Source of the DNA: Mycolicibacterium sarraceniae
GTDB taxonomy: Bacteria > Actinomycetota > Actinomycetes > Mycobacteriales > Mycobacteriaceae
Direction of reading: 5' to 3'
Assembly (NCBI RefSeq): GCF_010731875.1
Contig: NZ_AP022595.1
Coordinates: 4,526,001 to 4,590,000, forward strand
Length of the DNA stretch: 64,000 bases
The notes beneath the pieces were generated by a model that was given only the letters and a program-made list of their open reading frames with translations, did not search any database and was not told the origin of the DNA. Positions 37,266 to 47,853 of this stretch are shown one piece after another. The first letter of the stretch is position 1, and every line of letters begins with the position of its first letter. The position numbers and the translations under genes are program-made.

Positions 37266-37317
37266 AGTGTGAACCTGTTGCGAGATATCAGCCTCAACCT
37301 CGCAGTGGTTTCACACT
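37266..37317 (-). terminator. Hairpin between rpmA and obg
   Basis: AGTGTGAACC (37266-37275) pairs with GGTTTCACACT (37307-37317) with one bulge, and an inner TGCGAG/CTCGCA stem (37279-37284/37299-37304) continues the helix. No T-run follows. It could act as an mRNA processing or attenuation site separating abundant ribosomal protein mRNA from obg. Confidence 0.4.
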
Positions 37318-37329
37318 CGCGAGTGAGAC

Positions 37330-37593
37330 TTACTCCGGTCGCGCGACGCGAACGATGTTGACCGTCCGGCGGCCACGCTTCTCGCCGAACTCGACAGCGC
37401 CGGGGGCGGTGGCGAACAGCGTGTCGTCGCCGCCGCGGCCGACATTCACGCCGGGGTGGAAGTGCGTGCCGCGCTGGCGGACGAGGATCTCGCCGGCCTT
37501 GACGACCTGGCCGCCGAACCGCTTGACGCCGAGGCGCTGGGCGTTGGAATCGCGACCGTTGCGCGAGCTGGAAGCGCCCTTTTTATGTGCCAT
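37330..37593 (-). CDS. rpmA: 50S ribosomal protein L27
   Basis: An 87-aa protein whose N-terminus reaches the peptidyl-transferase centre. [21 protein letters not shown] (in part) followed by [20 protein letters not shown] is the family start without a pre-sequence. Full length. It is 18 nt behind rplU and likely the most expressed part of the operon. Confidence 0.97.
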   Translation of the reverse strand: MAHKKGASSSRNGRDSNAQRLGVKRFGGQVVKAGEILVRQRGTHFHPGVNVGRGGDDTLFATAPGAVEFGEKRGRRTVNIVRVARPE

Positions 37594-37611
37594 GTCAGTT
37601 CGCTCCCTTGA

Positions 37612-37923
37612 CTACTTGATTCCGGTGACCTTGAGAACCGTCAGCGGCTGACGGTGACCCTGCCGCTTGTGGTAACCGGTCTTGTTCTTGAACTTGTGAA
37701 TCTTGATCTTCGGGCCCTTGGTGTGCTCGAGCACCTCACCGGTGACGGCAACCTTCTCCAAGGCCTTGGCATCGCTGGTGACCTCGGCTCCGTCGACCAC
37801 GAGGGCGACGGGCAGCGAAACCGAACCGCCAGCCTCGACCTCGAGCTTCTCGACCTTGACTATGTCTCCAACGGCGACCTTGTACTGCTTGCCGCCGGTC
37901 TTGACGATTGCGTACGTCGCCAT
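37612..37923 (-). CDS. rplU: 50S ribosomal protein L21
   Basis: A 103-aa protein binding 23S r[22 protein letters not shown] at the start and [19 protein letters not shown] at the end are the family signature. It has AGAGGA 7-12 nt before the ATG. First gene of rplU-rpmA-obg-proB. The 157 nt to rne upstream contain GC-rich palindromes but no other gene. Confidence 0.97.
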   Translation of the reverse strand: MATYAIVKTGGKQYKVAVGDIVKVEKLEVEAGGSVSLPVALVVDGAEVTSDAKALEKVAVTGEVLEHTKGPKIKIHKFKNKTGYHKRQGHRQPLTVLKVTGIK

Positions 37924-38079
37924 CGTGTCCTCTGCCTTGCTCTGCGGGCGCGCGCTAACCGAAGCTGCGTGCGCGGGTCTGGGGGTGCGGGATCTTCAGC
38001 CCGCTGCCACCGGCGTCGGACGCCTGGCGACAACTGCTCAAGGTTACGTGACCAGCACCGGGAGGGTCAAACCGCCACT

Positions 38080-41034
38080 CTATAGGGCTGGCGGTCCAGC
38101 CGGACGTGCGGCCGCCCGGCGCCGGTTCCGGCCGGCCGATGCTGCTGGCGCCGGGGCCTCGACGGGCTGGTCGACCTCATATTCGTCGGCCACGTCATCG
38201 TCGTCCTCGTCGTCATCCTCATCGTCGTCGTCCAGGTCGACCTCGATGTCGGCGTCGTCGAGATCCTCGTCGTCGTCATCCAGGTCGACCTCGATGTCGT
38301 CGTCGTCCTCGTCGGCGTCGTCCTCGTCGGCATCGTCCTCGTCGGCATCGTCCTCGTCGTCGAGGTCTTCGTCGTCGTCGTCGTCCTCCTCGGCACCATC
38401 GTCCTCGGTGACCAGTTCGGCGGCGCCGGAGTCGACACCGTCTTCGGACTCCTCGGCTTCTGTCTCGCGCTCGAGCTCGTCGGCCAGCTCTTCCTCAGCC
38501 TCGTCGTCCTCGTGCTTACCGTTGGCCGCCGCCATCGCCTTGAACATCGGATGCTCACTGGAGTGCTGCGGCACCTTCGCGACGGGTGCCTCTTCGGGGC
38601 GGCCGCGCTTGCCCCGCTTACCTCGCCGCCCACCACCACCGCCGGCACCAGGGCCTGACTCGGACCGGCGCCCGACAGCCTGTGCGGTGTCGACCGGATC
38701 GGCGTGCAGGACGATGCCCCGGCCGGCGCAGTGCGTACAGGTGGTCGAGAATGCCTCGACCAGTCCGGTGCCCAGCCGTTTCCGGGTGAGCTGAACCAGG
38801 CCCAGCGAGGTCACCTCCGATACCTGGTGTCGGGTGCGGTCGCGGCCCAGCGCCTCGGTCAGCCGCCGCAGCACCAGGTCGCGGTTGGACTCCAGCACCA
38901 TGTCGATGAAGTCGATCACCACGATGCCGCCGATATCGCGCAGCCGCAGCTGGCGCACGACCTCCTCGGCCGCCTCGAGGTTGTTCTTGGTCACCGTCTG
39001 CTCGAGGTTGCCGCCCGCACCGGTGAACTTTCCGGTGTTGACATCGACGACCGTCATCGCCTCGGTGCGGTCGATCACCAGGGTGCCACCCGAAGGTAGC
39101 CACACCTTGCGATCCAGCGCCTTGGCCAGCTGCTCGTCGATGCGATGCACCGCGAACACATCCGGCCCGTCACCACCGGGCGGGTTATATTTGGTCAGCT
39201 TCGAAACAAGATCGGGCGCAACGGAACTCACGTAACCGTTGATGGTCTCCCAGGCGTCGTCGCCGGAGACGACCAGGCCGGAGAAGTCCTCGTTGAACAA
39301 GTCGCGGATCACCTTGACCAGCACATCGGGCTCTTCATACAGCGCGATGGCGGCGCCGGCTTTGTTGCCCTTGACCCGTTCGGCTTCCTCGGCGATCGTG
39401 TTCCAGCGTTCCTGCAGCCGAGTGACATCGCCGCGGATGTCTTCTTCCTTCACGCCTTCCGACGCAGTCCGGATGATCACACCGGCGTCATCGGGCACCA
39501 CATCGCGCAGAATTTCCTTGAGCCGCTGACGTTCGGTGTCGGGCAGCTTGCGGCTGATCCCGGTGGAGGACGCGCCCGGTACGTAGACCAGGTAGCGCCC
39601 GGCCAGCGACACCTGCGTGGTCAGTCGCGCACCCTTGTGGCCGACCGGGTCCTTGCTGACCTGGACGACGACGTAGTCGCCCGGCTTGAGGGCCTGCTCG
39701 ATCTTGCGCTGCGCCCCGCCGAGCCCGGCGGCCTCCCAGTTCACCTCGCCGGCATAGAGCACACCGTTACGACCGCGGCCGATGTCGACGAACGCCGCCT
39801 CCATCGAGGGCAGCACGTTCTGCACGATGCCGAGGTAGATGTTGCCGACCAGCGACGCCGAGGCGGCCGAGGTCACGAAGTGTTCGACGACGACCCCGTC
39901 TTCCATGACGGCGATCTGGGTATAGCGAGCACCCTCATGCGGGGGTTCGGTGCGGATCTTGTCGCGCACGACCATGACGCGTTCGACGGCTTCGCGGCGA
40001 GCCAGGAATTCGGCCTCGGACAGGATCGGCGGGCGCCGGCGGCCGGCATCGCGACCGTCGCGGCGGCGTTGACGCTTGGCCTCAAGCCGGGTGGAGCCGC
40101 TGATGCCCTGGATGGCATCGGGGTCGCGCTCCTTCTCCATGCGCGGAGTGCGCTCGTGCACGACGGTGTTCGGCGGGTCGTCCGACGAGCCGTCATCAGA
40201 TGCATCGCCGCCGCCACCACCGGACTTGCGGCGCCGCCTCCTGCGGCGCCGACGGGTTGCGGCTTCGCCGCCGCCCGACTCGTCGTCGCTGTCGTCGTCG
40301 TCGCTGTCGGAGTCCTCGCCGGCCTCGGCATTCTCGTCGGCGCCTTCGGGCCGTTCGGATTCGTCGCGGTCCTCGCCGTCGGGACCGCCCTGCTCGCCGC
40401 GGCCGCGGCCACGGCCACGACGGCCACGACGACGACGCCGATTGGCGGGGCGTTCCGACTGGTCGCCGTCGGTATCGGCGGCGGACTCGTCGTCCTCGTC
40501 GTCGTCATCATCATCGTCGACATCGTCGTCCTCGTCGCGAGCGGCGCGGGTGACACGGCGTTCGGTCTCGATCGGCTGGGGCGCGACGAACAGCGGCATG
40601 TACGCCGCCGGCTCGACGGGGGCGGTCTCCAGGATCAGCCGCGACTCGGGCTCTTCGGACGCATCGGCAGCGTCGGCCGGTTCAGCGACCTCACGGGCTT
40701 CGGCAATCTCGGTGTCGATCTCGAGCAGCAGGACCTCGGGCGCGGGGGTCTCCCGCGCGGGGGGCTCGTCGGCGCTGGCCTCGGATCCGGCAGCCAGGAC
40801 ATCGCGGACTCGCACCGCATCGGTGCGATCCACGCTGGAGTGTGGGCTTCGGGTGCGGCCGTCGAGCTCGCTCAAGGCGTCGAGCACGCGCCTGCTGGTG
40901 GTGCCGAGCACCCGTGCCAGCGAATGCACCCTCAGACGGGCAGGCAACTCTTCACCCGCAGCAGTTGCCGGGGGTCCCCACTCCGTCTGGGGTTCGTTTT
41001 CGGGTAGTTCCTGAAAGAGGTCATCGTCGGCCAC
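38080..41034 (-). CDS. rne: Ribonuclease E/G with long acidic tail
   Basis: An endoribonuclease of ~984 aa central to rRNA and mRNA processing. The N-terminal extension (~1-330) is low complexity with Arg/Gly-rich patches and Asp/Glu runs. The catalytic core follows: S1 domain (GNIYLGIVQNVLPSMEAAFVD in part, ~400), 5'-sensor/RNase H-like region, DNase I-like Asp pair in DIGGIVVIDFIDM and TVVDVNTGKFTG, and the zinc link CTHCAGRG (~790). The final ~190 residues are a tract of Asp/Glu with near-repeats before a basic end. GTG 41034 has GAGGAG 6 nt upstream; a GTG at 41064 lacks one. Confidence 0.94.
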   Translation of the reverse strand: MADDDLFQELPENEPQTEWGPPATAAGEELPARLRVHSLARVLGTTSRRVLDALSELDGRTRSPHSSVDRTDAVRVRDVLAAGSEASADEPPARETPAPEVLLLEIDTEIAEAREVAEPADAADASEEPESRLILETAPVEPAAYMPLFVAPQPIETERRVTRAARDEDDDVDDDDDDDEDDESAADTDGDQSERPANRRRRRGRRGRGRGRGEQGGPDGEDRDESERPEGADENAEAGEDSDSDDDDSDDESGGGEAATRRRRRRRRRKSGGGGGDASDDGSSDDPPNTVVHERTPRMEKERDPDAIQGISGSTRLEAKRQRRRDGRDAGRRRPPILSEAEFLARREAVERVMVVRDKIRTEPPHEGARYTQIAVMEDGVVVEHFVTSAASASLVGNIYLGIVQNVLPSMEAAFVDIGRGRNGVLYAGEVNWEAAGLGGAQRKIEQALKPGDYVVVQVSKDPVGHKGARLTTQVSLAGRYLVYVPGASSTGISRKLPDTERQRLKEILRDVVPDDAGVIIRTASEGVKEEDIRGDVTRLQERWNTIAEEAERVKGNKAGAAIALYEEPDVLVKVIRDLFNEDFSGLVVSGDDAWETINGYVSSVAPDLVSKLTKYNPPGGDGPDVFAVHRIDEQLAKALDRKVWLPSGGTLVIDRTEAMTVVDVNTGKFTGAGGNLEQTVTKNNLEAAEEVVRQLRLRDIGGIVVIDFIDMVLESNRDLVLRRLTEALGRDRTRHQVSEVTSLGLVQLTRKRLGTGLVEAFSTTCTHCAGRGIVLHADPVDTAQAVGRRSESGPGAGGGGGRRGKRGKRGRPEEAPVAKVPQHSSEHPMFKAMAAANGKHEDDEAEEELADELERETEAEESEDGVDSGAAELVTEDDGAEEDDDDDEDLDDEDDADEDDADEDDADEDDDDIEVDLDDDDEDLDDADIEVDLDDDDEDDDEDDDDVADEYEVDQPVEAPAPAASAGRNRRRAAARPAGPPAL

Positions 41035-41325
41035 GTATTCTCCTCGAGCCCCCGGGCGCGTCACATCGACGCGGCCACGCGAGGGCCTCCGCTATTTGCC
41101 CGGGTTAGATCGCCCGGACTTGTTTATGGTCTCGCTCCGAACGGTTCATGGGGAACACGCCCGGCGCCTGGCTGAATGACGGCTGTGACGGTCGGCGCCT
41201 CACCGTTGGTGCAGGTGGTCGCGCACGTCGTAAGTCTTCATCCGGATGCACCCTGGCGGACGCATCCGGCATCAGTATCCCACACCGCACACCCTGTCCG
41301 GACGACAGTGGCGCGGCAAGTCCCC
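41035..41325. other. Spacer between ndk and rne
   Basis: About 290 bases with the rne promoter region and the ndk 3' flank. I see no gene; short frames here do not look coding. rne leaders in other bacteria are used for self-cleavage, but no clear structure could be assigned. Confidence 0.35.
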
Positions 41326-41736
41326 TTAGGCCCCGGGAAACCAGAGACCGATCTCGCGCTCGGCGGACTCTGGGGAGTCCGAGCCGTGCACGAGATTGAA
41401 CTGCGTTTCCAGGCCGAAATCACCGCGGATCGTGCCCGGCGTGGCTTTCTCCACCGGATCGGTTCCGCCGGCGAGCTGGCGAAACGCCGCGATCGCACGG
41501 GGGCCTTCCAAGATCGCCGCCACCACCGGGGCTGAGGTGATGAACTCCAGCAGCGAGTCGAAGAACGGCTTGCCGTCGTGCTCGGCATAATGCGCACGAG
41601 CAAGCTCGTCACTGACCTGCTTGAGCTCCAGCGCTGCGATCGTCAGGCCTTTGCGCTCGATTCGGCTGATGATCTCGCCGATCACCCCGCGCTCGACGCC
41701 GTCGGGCTTGATCAACACCAGGGTCCGCTCAGTCAC
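41326..41736 (-). CDS. ndk: Nucleoside diphosphate kinase
   Basis: A 136-aa enzyme that balances NTP pools. Catalytic His in [17 protein letters not shown] (~115), start [21 protein letters not shown] (in part). Full length for the family. GTG 41736 with TACGCT 7 nt upstream as leaderless -10. It is a single gene between rne and the DUF4233/folC/valS operon. The 218 bases between it and the DUF4233 gene hold nothing recognisable. Confidence 0.97.
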   Translation of the reverse strand: MTERTLVLIKPDGVERGVIGEIISRIERKGLTIAALELKQVSDELARAHYAEHDGKPFFDSLLEFITSAPVVAAILEGPRAIAAFRQLAGGTDPVEKATPGTIRGDFGLETQFNLVHGSDSPESAEREIGLWFPGA

Positions 41737-41743
41737 GGCGCAC

Positions 41744-41749
41744 AGCGTA
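41744..41749 (-). promoter_or_regulatory. -10 element for leaderless ndk
   Basis: TACGCT with a 7-nt spacer to GTG 41736. Confidence 0.5.
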
Positions 41750-41954
41750 CCCGTCAGTCACTTAGCCGCTGCCGACCGGGCAGCAGGCAGCACCGCACGG
41801 TCGCTTCGAGTGAGCCGCTACCCCACTGTGGGCGCACGGTACTCGACTGCCCTACAGCTCTAGGAACAGCGGCGACAGGAATCCGCCCAAGGGCCCGGGT
41901 TTGAGCACCGGGGTGGCCGTCGGAAAAGGCAACGCGGCCAGTGCCCGCCGGGGT

Positions 41955-42350
41955 TCACTGGGGCGGCTGCTGACTCGGCAGCCGCCCTTGCCGCTGTCTG
42001 CGCAGCACCTCGACCCGTAGGTAGGCGATGATCCCCCACACGATCGCGAACACCACCCCGACCATTCCGATCGCGGGGTACACGAGGAACCCCGCGACCA
42101 GGATGAGTTGCACGCCGAGGTTCAGCCAGACGGCCCACGGCCGGCCCTGCACGCCCGACAGCAGCACCAGGAACACCGTGAAGCCGACCAGATACGCCGT
42201 CGACCAAGCGGTGAGTCCACCGCCGACCATGCTGACGACGGGTAGTGCCAGCAGCACCACGATCGCTTCGAGAATCAGCGTGCCAGCCATGACGCCGCGG
42301 AAGGACTTCCAGGGGTCGGGAGCAGCTGGGCCTGCGGGCGTGTCGCTCAT
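41955..42350 (-). CDS. DUF4233 membrane protein
   Basis: A 131-aa protein with four hydrophobic spans: residues ~15-35 (GVMAGTLILEAIVVLLALPV in part), 40-60, 68-88 and 92-112, then a basic tail RVEVLRRQRQGRLPSQQPPQ in part. It follows folC by ATGA overlap, the constant mycobacterial order valS-folC-DUF4233 (Rv2446c). No function is known; the coupling suggests a role near folate or cell-envelope growth, which is inference. Confidence 0.88.
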   Translation of the reverse strand: MSDTPAGPAAPDPWKSFRGVMAGTLILEAIVVLLALPVVSMVGGGLTAWSTAYLVGFTVFLVLLSGVQGRPWAVWLNLGVQLILVAGFLVYPAIGMVGVVFAIVWGIIAYLRVEVLRRQRQGRLPSQQPPQ

Positions 42351-43750
42351 TGCGGGTCCTTCCCGAACAGGGTTCGCGCCGCGCCCGCCGTCACCACCGA
42401 GCCGGTGATGACGATCCCGGCCCCGGAGAAACCGTCGGATTCGGCGGCAGACTCTTCAACCAGTGCGGTGGCGGTTTCGATGGCGTCCGGAAGCGTTTCG
42501 GCGCGCACAACGCGGTCGGGCCCGAAGATCTCCTCAGCCCGGATCGCCAGCGCCTCGACCTCGAGGGCGCGGGGCGATCCGTTGTGCGTGACCACGATGT
42601 GGTCGAATGCCGGTTCCAGCGCGATGAGGATGCCGGTGACGTCCTTGTCCCCCATCACCGAGATCACCCCGACGAGGAACCGGAAATCGAACTCGGTGGC
42701 CAGTGCGTCGGCAAGTACAGCCGCGCCGGCCGGGTTGTGGGCTGCGTCGATGAACACCGTCGGTGCGCTGCGCATCCGTTCCAGTCGGCCCGGGCTGGTC
42801 ACCGCGGCGAACCCAGCCCGCACGGTGTCGATGTCCAGCTGCCGGTCGGCACCGGCACCGAAGAAGGCTTCGACGGCGGCCAGTGCCACGACGGCGTTGT
42901 GGGCCTGATGCTCGCCGTGCAGCGGCAGGAAGATGTCGCAGTACTGCCCCCCGAGACCCTGTAGCTGCAACACCTGCCCGCCGATGGCCACCTGTCGGCC
43001 CAGCACCGCGAACTCGGAATCCTCGCGGGCTACCGCCGCGTCGGACTTAACCGCCTGGGCCATCAGCACTTCCATCGCCTCGGGTGCCTGGCGACCGACG
43101 ATCGCGACGGTGTCCGTCTGGATCAGGTCGCCCCGCGGGGCCCCGATGATGCCGGCCTTCTCGGCGGCGATCTCGGCGACGGTGCCGCCGAGATATTCGG
43201 CGTGATCGATGCCGATCGGGGTGATCACCGCGACAGGCGCGTCGACAACGTTGGTGGCGTCCCAGCGTCCGCCCATCCCGACCTCGACGACGGCGACGTC
43301 CACGGGTGCGTCGGCAAAGGCGGCGAACGCCATGCCGGTGAGCACCTCGAACTTGCTCATCGCCGGGCCACCGTCCTGCTCCGACTGCGCGTCCACGAGG
43401 TGCACGAACGGCTCGACTTCGCGGTAGATCTCAACGTAGCGCGCCGGACTGATCGGCTCGTTGTCGATGGCGATGCGCTCGACGGCGGACTGCAGGTGCG
43501 GGCTGGTGGTGCGCCCGGTGCGGCGGCTGAACGCGGCCAGCAGCGCATCGACGATCCGGGCTACCGAGGTCTTGCCGTTGGTCCCGGCAATATGGATGCA
43601 CGGGTAGCTCAACTGCGGTGAGCCGAGCAGTTCCATCAACGCCTCGATCCGCGCGGTGCTGGGCTCCAGCTTGGTTTCCGGCCATCGCTGGTCGAGCAGA
43701 TGCTCCACCTGCAACAGCGCGGCGATCTCGTCAGGCGTCGGGTCGGTCAT
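42347..43750 (-). CDS. folC: Folylpolyglutamate synthase/dihydrofolate synthase
   Basis: A 467-aa Mur-ligase-like ATP enzyme that adds glutamate to dihydropteroate and folates. ATP loop [17 protein letters not shown] (~52-68), substrate loop [13 protein letters not shown], then [16 protein letters not shown] (~145) and [14 protein letters not shown]-terminal domain with [19 protein letters not shown]. Complete. Overlaps valS and DUF4233 by ATGA. Confidence 0.96.
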   Translation of the reverse strand: MTDPTPDEIAALLQVEHLLDQRWPETKLEPSTARIEALMELLGSPQLSYPCIHIAGTNGKTSVARIVDALLAAFSRRTGRTTSPHLQSAVERIAIDNEPISPARYVEIYREVEPFVHLVDAQSEQDGGPAMSKFEVLTGMAFAAFADAPVDVAVVEVGMGGRWDATNVVDAPVAVITPIGIDHAEYLGGTVAEIAAEKAGIIGAPRGDLIQTDTVAIVGRQAPEAMEVLMAQAVKSDAAVAREDSEFAVLGRQVAIGGQVLQLQGLGGQYCDIFLPLHGEHQAHNAVVALAAVEAFFGAGADRQLDIDTVRAGFAAVTSPGRLERMRSAPTVFIDAAHNPAGAAVLADALATEFDFRFLVGVISVMGDKDVTGILIALEPAFDHIVVTHNGSPRALEVEALAIRAEEIFGPDRVVRAETLPDAIETATALVEESAAESDGFSGAGIVITGSVVTAGAARTLFGKDPQ

Positions 43751-46410
43751 GCCAGCGCAGCCAGTCGGGCGGTGATCCGCTCAACTTCCTCGCTAGCCAG
43801 TTGCTGACGGCCGCGAATCTTGGCGACGACGTCGTCGGGCGCCTTGGCCAGGAATGCGTCGTTGCCGAGTTTGGCTGTGGTACCGGCCAATTCCTTCTGC
43901 GCAGCGGCCAGATCCTTCTCGAGACGGCGGCGTTCGGCCGCCACGTCGACGGTCCCCGAGGTGTCGACCTCGACGTTGACGGTGCCACCCGAGAGCCGCA
44001 CCTCGATGTGTGCGGTGGGAGTGAAGTCCGCCTTCGATGCGCTCAGCCATGCCAGTGCGGTGACCGGTGCGACCTGACCGCCCAGGCCGGCCGCATCGAC
44101 ACCTGATAGCCGGGCCGGCACCTTCTGCCGGTCGGCCAGACCCTGGTCGCTGCGGAACCGCCGGATCTCGGTAACCAGCTTCTGCACATCGGCGATCCGC
44201 TGCGCGGCAACCGGATCCAGTGCGATCCCGGAGGCGGTCGGCCACGGCGCGATCACCAGCGATGCAGCATCGGGCTCACCTTGATTCAATGCCTTCCACA
44301 GCGTCTCAGTGACGAACGGAATCACCGGATGCAGCAGTTTCAGCAAGGTGTCCAGCACCGCGGCCAGCACGGCGGTCGTATGGGAAATACCTTCGGCCAA
44401 CTGCACTTTGGCCAGCTCCAGGTACCAGTCACAGAATTCGTCCCAGGCGAAGTGGTACAGCGCCTCACACGCCCGGTTGAACTCGTAGCTGTCAAGGGTC
44501 GAATCCACCTCGGCCCGAACCTCTTCCAGGCGTCCCAGAATCCAGCGGTCCGCGTCGGTGAGATCGGCCGAATCCGGCAGCGGTGCCGGTGCCGCGCCGT
44601 TCATCAAGGCGAACCGAGTGGCATTGAACAGCTTCGTGGCGAAATTGCGCGACGCGCGAGCGGCGTCGTCACCGATGGACAGGTCACCACCCGGGCTGGC
44701 GCCGCGGGCCAGGGTGAACCGCAGCGCATCGGCACCGAACTGTTCGACCCAATCCAGTGGGTCGATACCGTTGCCCTTCGACTTGCTCATCTTGCGGCCG
44801 AACTCGTCACGAATCAGGCCGTGCAGGAACACGTTCCGGAACGGAACCTGCGGGCCCTTCGTACCGCCTTGAGGAATCGTCTCATCGGAACCGACGAAAG
44901 TGCCGAACATCATCATCCGGGCCACCCAGAAGAAGAGGATGTCGTAACCGGTGACAAGCACACTGGTCGGATAGAACTTCTCCAGCTCCGGTGTGCGCTC
45001 AGGCCAGCCCATCGTCGAGAACGGCCACAGCGCCGACGAGAACCACGTGTCCAGTACGTCGGGGTCCTGCTTCCAGCCTTCCGGCGGGGTTTCATCGGGT
45101 CCGACGCACACCTGCTCGCCGCCCGGGCCGTGCCAGATCGGAATTCGGTGGCCCCACCACAGTTGCCGCGAGATGGTCCAGTCGTGCATATCGTCGACCC
45201 AGGCGAACCAGCGCGGTTCGAGGCTCTTAGGGTGAATGACGGTGTCGCCGTTGCGTACCGCATCACCGGCTGCCTTGGCCAGTGACTCGACCTTGACCCA
45301 CCACTGCAGGCTCAGCCGTGGTTCGATCGGCTCACCGCTGCGCTCGGAGTGGCCGACGCTGTGCAGGTACGGCCGCTTCTCGGCGACGATCCGGCCCTCG
45401 GTGGCCAACGCCTCACGCACAGCGACACGGGCCTCGAACCGGTCCATGCCGTCGAATTGCGTTCCGGTATCGGTGACCCGGCCCTTCGTATCGAACATCG
45501 TCAGCATCGGCAGCTGGTGTCGTACGCCGATCTCGAAGTCGTTCGGATCGTGCGCCGGGGTGACTTTGACTGCGCCGGTGCCGAATTCAGGATCGACGTG
45601 CGTGTCGGCCACGATCGGGATCTGCCGATTGTGAAACGGATGCGGCAGTGTCTTGCCGACCAGGTCCCGGTAGCGCTCGTCGTCGGGATGCACCGCGATC
45701 GCAGTGTCGCCGAGCATCGTCTCGATCCGGGTGGTGGCCACCACGATGTGCGGTTCGGAGTCAGCAAGAGATCCGTACCGGAACGACACCAGTTCACCCT
45801 CGACGTCTTCGTATTTGACCTCGAGATCGCTGATCGCGGTCTCCAGCACCGGCGACCAGTTCACCAGCCGCTCGGCGCGGTAGATCAGACCCGCGTCATA
45901 GAGCCGCTTGAAGATCGTGCGCACCGCCCGAGACAGGCCCTCGTCCATCGTGAATCGGTCCCGGCTCCAGTCGACACCGTCGCCGATCGCTCGCATCTGG
46001 GCGCCGATGGTGCCGCCCGATTCGCGCTTCCAGTCCCACACTTTGTCGATGAACTGCTCACGGCCGAAGTCTTCTTTCGTCTTACCGTCCACGGCGAGCT
46101 GCTTTTCCACCACGCTCTGGGTGGCGATACCGGCGTGATCCATCCCGGGCAGCCACAGCACCTCGTAGCCCTGCATGCGCTTACGCCGGGTCAGCGCATC
46201 CATCAGCGTGTGGTCCAGCGCGTGACCCATGTGCAGGCTGCCGGTCACGTTCGGTGGCGGCAGCACGATCGAATACGCGGGCTTGCCGCTCGTCACGTCG
46301 GCCGTGAAGTAGCCGGCGGCGACCCAGCCCTGATAAAGCCCCGCCTCTACCGCACCGGGATCCCAAGACTTGGGGAGGGCGTCGGCGCGGGAGTCGTCAG
46401 TGGTGGTCAC
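43747..46410 (-). CDS. valS: Valine-tRNA ligase
   Basis: An 887-aa class I synthetase. HIGH-type motif [19 protein letters not shown] (~52), KMSKS motif [17 protein letters not shown] (~538), editing CP1 domain ~190-340 and C-terminal coiled coil from ~825 ([18 protein letters not shown]). GTG 46410 is supported by TAGACT 6 nt upstream. It overlaps folC by ATGA. Upstream, 160 bases separate it from the enoyl reductase-like gene; I see no further gene or T-box-like structure there. Confidence 0.97.
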   Translation of the reverse strand: MTTTDDSRADALPKSWDPGAVEAGLYQGWVAAGYFTADVTSGKPAYSIVLPPPNVTGSLHMGHALDHTLMDALTRRKRMQGYEVLWLPGMDHAGIATQSVVEKQLAVDGKTKEDFGREQFIDKVWDWKRESGGTIGAQMRAIGDGVDWSRDRFTMDEGLSRAVRTIFKRLYDAGLIYRAERLVNWSPVLETAISDLEVKYEDVEGELVSFRYGSLADSEPHIVVATTRIETMLGDTAIAVHPDDERYRDLVGKTLPHPFHNRQIPIVADTHVDPEFGTGAVKVTPAHDPNDFEIGVRHQLPMLTMFDTKGRVTDTGTQFDGMDRFEARVAVREALATEGRIVAEKRPYLHSVGHSERSGEPIEPRLSLQWWVKVESLAKAAGDAVRNGDTVIHPKSLEPRWFAWVDDMHDWTISRQLWWGHRIPIWHGPGGEQVCVGPDETPPEGWKQDPDVLDTWFSSALWPFSTMGWPERTPELEKFYPTSVLVTGYDILFFWVARMMMFGTFVGSDETIPQGGTKGPQVPFRNVFLHGLIRDEFGRKMSKSKGNGIDPLDWVEQFGADALRFTLARGASPGGDLSIGDDAARASRNFATKLFNATRFALMNGAAPAPLPDSADLTDADRWILGRLEEVRAEVDSTLDSYEFNRACEALYHFAWDEFCDWYLELAKVQLAEGISHTTAVLAAVLDTLLKLLHPVIPFVTETLWKALNQGEPDAASLVIAPWPTASGIALDPVAAQRIADVQKLVTEIRRFRSDQGLADRQKVPARLSGVDAAGLGGQVAPVTALAWLSASKADFTPTAHIEVRLSGGTVNVEVDTSGTVDVAAERRRLEKDLAAAQKELAGTTAKLGNDAFLAKAPDDVVAKIRGRQQLASEEVERITARLAALA

Positions 46411-46416
46411 CCGACA

Positions 46417-46422
46417 AGTCTA
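46417..46422 (-). promoter_or_regulatory. -10 element for leaderless valS
   Basis: TAGACT, 6 nt, GTG 46410. Confidence 0.45.
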
Positions 46423-46570
46423 AGAACGCCGGCGACCGGCCCAGCGGGCGACCTGGGCGGTCGTGACCTGCGCTACTTCTTCCCGCCCGGAGCCGGCCAA
46501 CGCCGAGGCCACCTGGCTGGTGTCACTGCCACCGAAGATCCGCGGAACCAACTGATCACCCTGACCGACA

Positions 46571-47830
46571 CTAGCCCTCGAGGCGGACCGTCTCCAGAGA
46601 AATCTCGGCAGCGGGAAACCGGGCGAGCAAGGCGTCACCCATGGCGGCGGCCGGAGTGAGCACACCGCGCAGCTCGGAGAGCTTGTCGCGGTCCAGCGCC
46701 AACGCCAGGCCGCACTCGCCGAGCATCACCGAGGTGGCCTTGTACCCCGGGTCACCCTGCTGGGAGATCGTGGCCCGATACCGCGCACCAGTGGTGGTGG
46801 TCGTGTAGGTCTCGGCCCGGTAGTAACCACGATCACGGGTCTGCTGGCTGGGACCCGTTCCGGGTTTTGGGGCGACGCGATCCACCAGCCGGCGTGGCAG
46901 GAAACGGAAGAACCGGCTGCCCAGTGCGACGATGCCGTTGTTCGCCACACTCGCCACCGCCGATAACACCGGCGCGGCAACCGAGGACCCGACGCTCATG
47001 TTCTCCGCGTACCGGAACCTACGGCCGTAGGCGTAATGCAATAGCGCGTTGCTGCGCCGCACGATTCGGGTGTTGTACATCGCCATCGCGAAGCCTGTCG
47101 TCCACACCCCGGCCAGTTCGGGCGCGATATTGCTACCGCGCCGCCACGGCAGATCCGGTTGCGGACCGAGTTCGGGTTCGACGGCCCGGTCTTGGGTGAG
47201 TGTGTAGGGGTCTTCGAGCATGCGCCGGGTGTTCGGGTCGTTGGAGGAGGCTCCGAAGACCTCGATCATCGAGGCGGCAGTGCCGCCCGACACCCCGCCG
47301 GAGAATCCGCGGAGTACGAAGTCGGTGTCGCCGAGCTCACCACTGCCGTCTTGCAGAGCCCGCCGGTAGAGCGCGAACACGCTCATATCCGCAGGGATGG
47401 AATCGAATCCGCACGCATGGACGATGCGCGCCCCGGTGTCGACGGCTTGTTTGTGGTAGTCGTCGATGCTCTGCCGCACGAACATCGCCTCGCCGGTGAG
47501 GTCGGCGTAGTCGGTGCCCGCGGCCGCGCACGCGGCCACCAGTGGCAGGCCGTATCGGGTGTAGGGGCCGACGGTGCTGATGACGACGCGGCTGCGCGCG
47601 GCCATATCAGCCAGCGACGACGGGGACCCGGCGTCGGCGGTCAGAATCGGCCACGATTGCGCCGATTCGCCCAGTGTCTCCCGCACCGCCAGCAGCTTGT
47701 CGGGAGACCGTCCGGCAAGGGCGATCCGCGCACCGCCACCGGCGCGGGCCAGGTACTCGGCGGTGAGCTTGCCGACGAATCCAGTGGCCCCATACACGAC
47801 GATGTCGAATTCCCGCTCTTCTGGCGTCAT
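46571..47830 (-). CDS. Saccharopine dehydrogenase-like protein (trans-acting enoyl reductase type)
   Basis: A 419-aa protein starting EREFDIVVYGATGFVGKLTAEYL (in part): an NAD(P) Rossmann motif GATGFVG at ~14, then HACGFDSIPADMSVF (~150) and FSGGVSGGTAASMIEV (~190). It resembles Rv2449c and the Rv2953-type trans-acting enoyl reductase of phenolic lipid synthesis, but no polyketide genes are nearby. ATG 47830 is chosen because the leaderless -10 TATGTT is 7 nt upstream; an in-frame ATG at 47842 is part of that hexamer. Substrate probably an acyl chain; unknown. Confidence 0.85.
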   Translation of the reverse strand: MTPEEREFDIVVYGATGFVGKLTAEYLARAGGGARIALAGRSPDKLLAVRETLGESAQSWPILTADAGSPSSLADMAARSRVVISTVGPYTRYGLPLVAACAAAGTDYADLTGEAMFVRQSIDDYHKQAVDTGARIVHACGFDSIPADMSVFALYRRALQDGSGELGDTDFVLRGFSGGVSGGTAASMIEVFGASSNDPNTRRMLEDPYTLTQDRAVEPELGPQPDLPWRRGSNIAPELAGVWTTGFAMAMYNTRIVRRSNALLHYAYGRRFRYAENMSVGSSVAAPVLSAVASVANNGIVALGSRFFRFLPRRLVDRVAPKPGTGPSQQTRDRGYYRAETYTTTTTGARYRATISQQGDPGYKATSVMLGECGLALALDRDKLSELRGVLTPAAAMGDALLARFPAAEISLETVRLEG

Positions 47831-47837
47831 GAGCGCC

Positions 47838-47843
47838 AACATA
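47838..47843 (-). promoter_or_regulatory. -10 element for the leaderless enoyl reductase-like gene
   Basis: TATGTT, 7 nt, ATG 47830. Decides the start. Confidence 0.45.
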
Positions 47844-47853
47844 CCGGCCGTAG

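Noticed and set aside
38230..38370. Tandem DNA repeats as a minisatellite or regulatory repeat
   Set aside because: They are in frame in rne and code for the acidic tail, so they are explained as coding low-complexity sequence.
39145..41007. 620-codon plus-strand open frame opposite rne
   Set aside because: Mirror of the repetitive GC-rich rne gene; residues are Val/Ile/Ala/Arg-rich translation of Asp/Glu codons on the other strand, and the rne frame has clear catalytic motifs.
46420..46665. 81-codon minus frame between valS and the enoyl reductase-like gene
   Set aside because: Overlaps the well-defined 3' end of the reductase-like gene in another frame; no homology.
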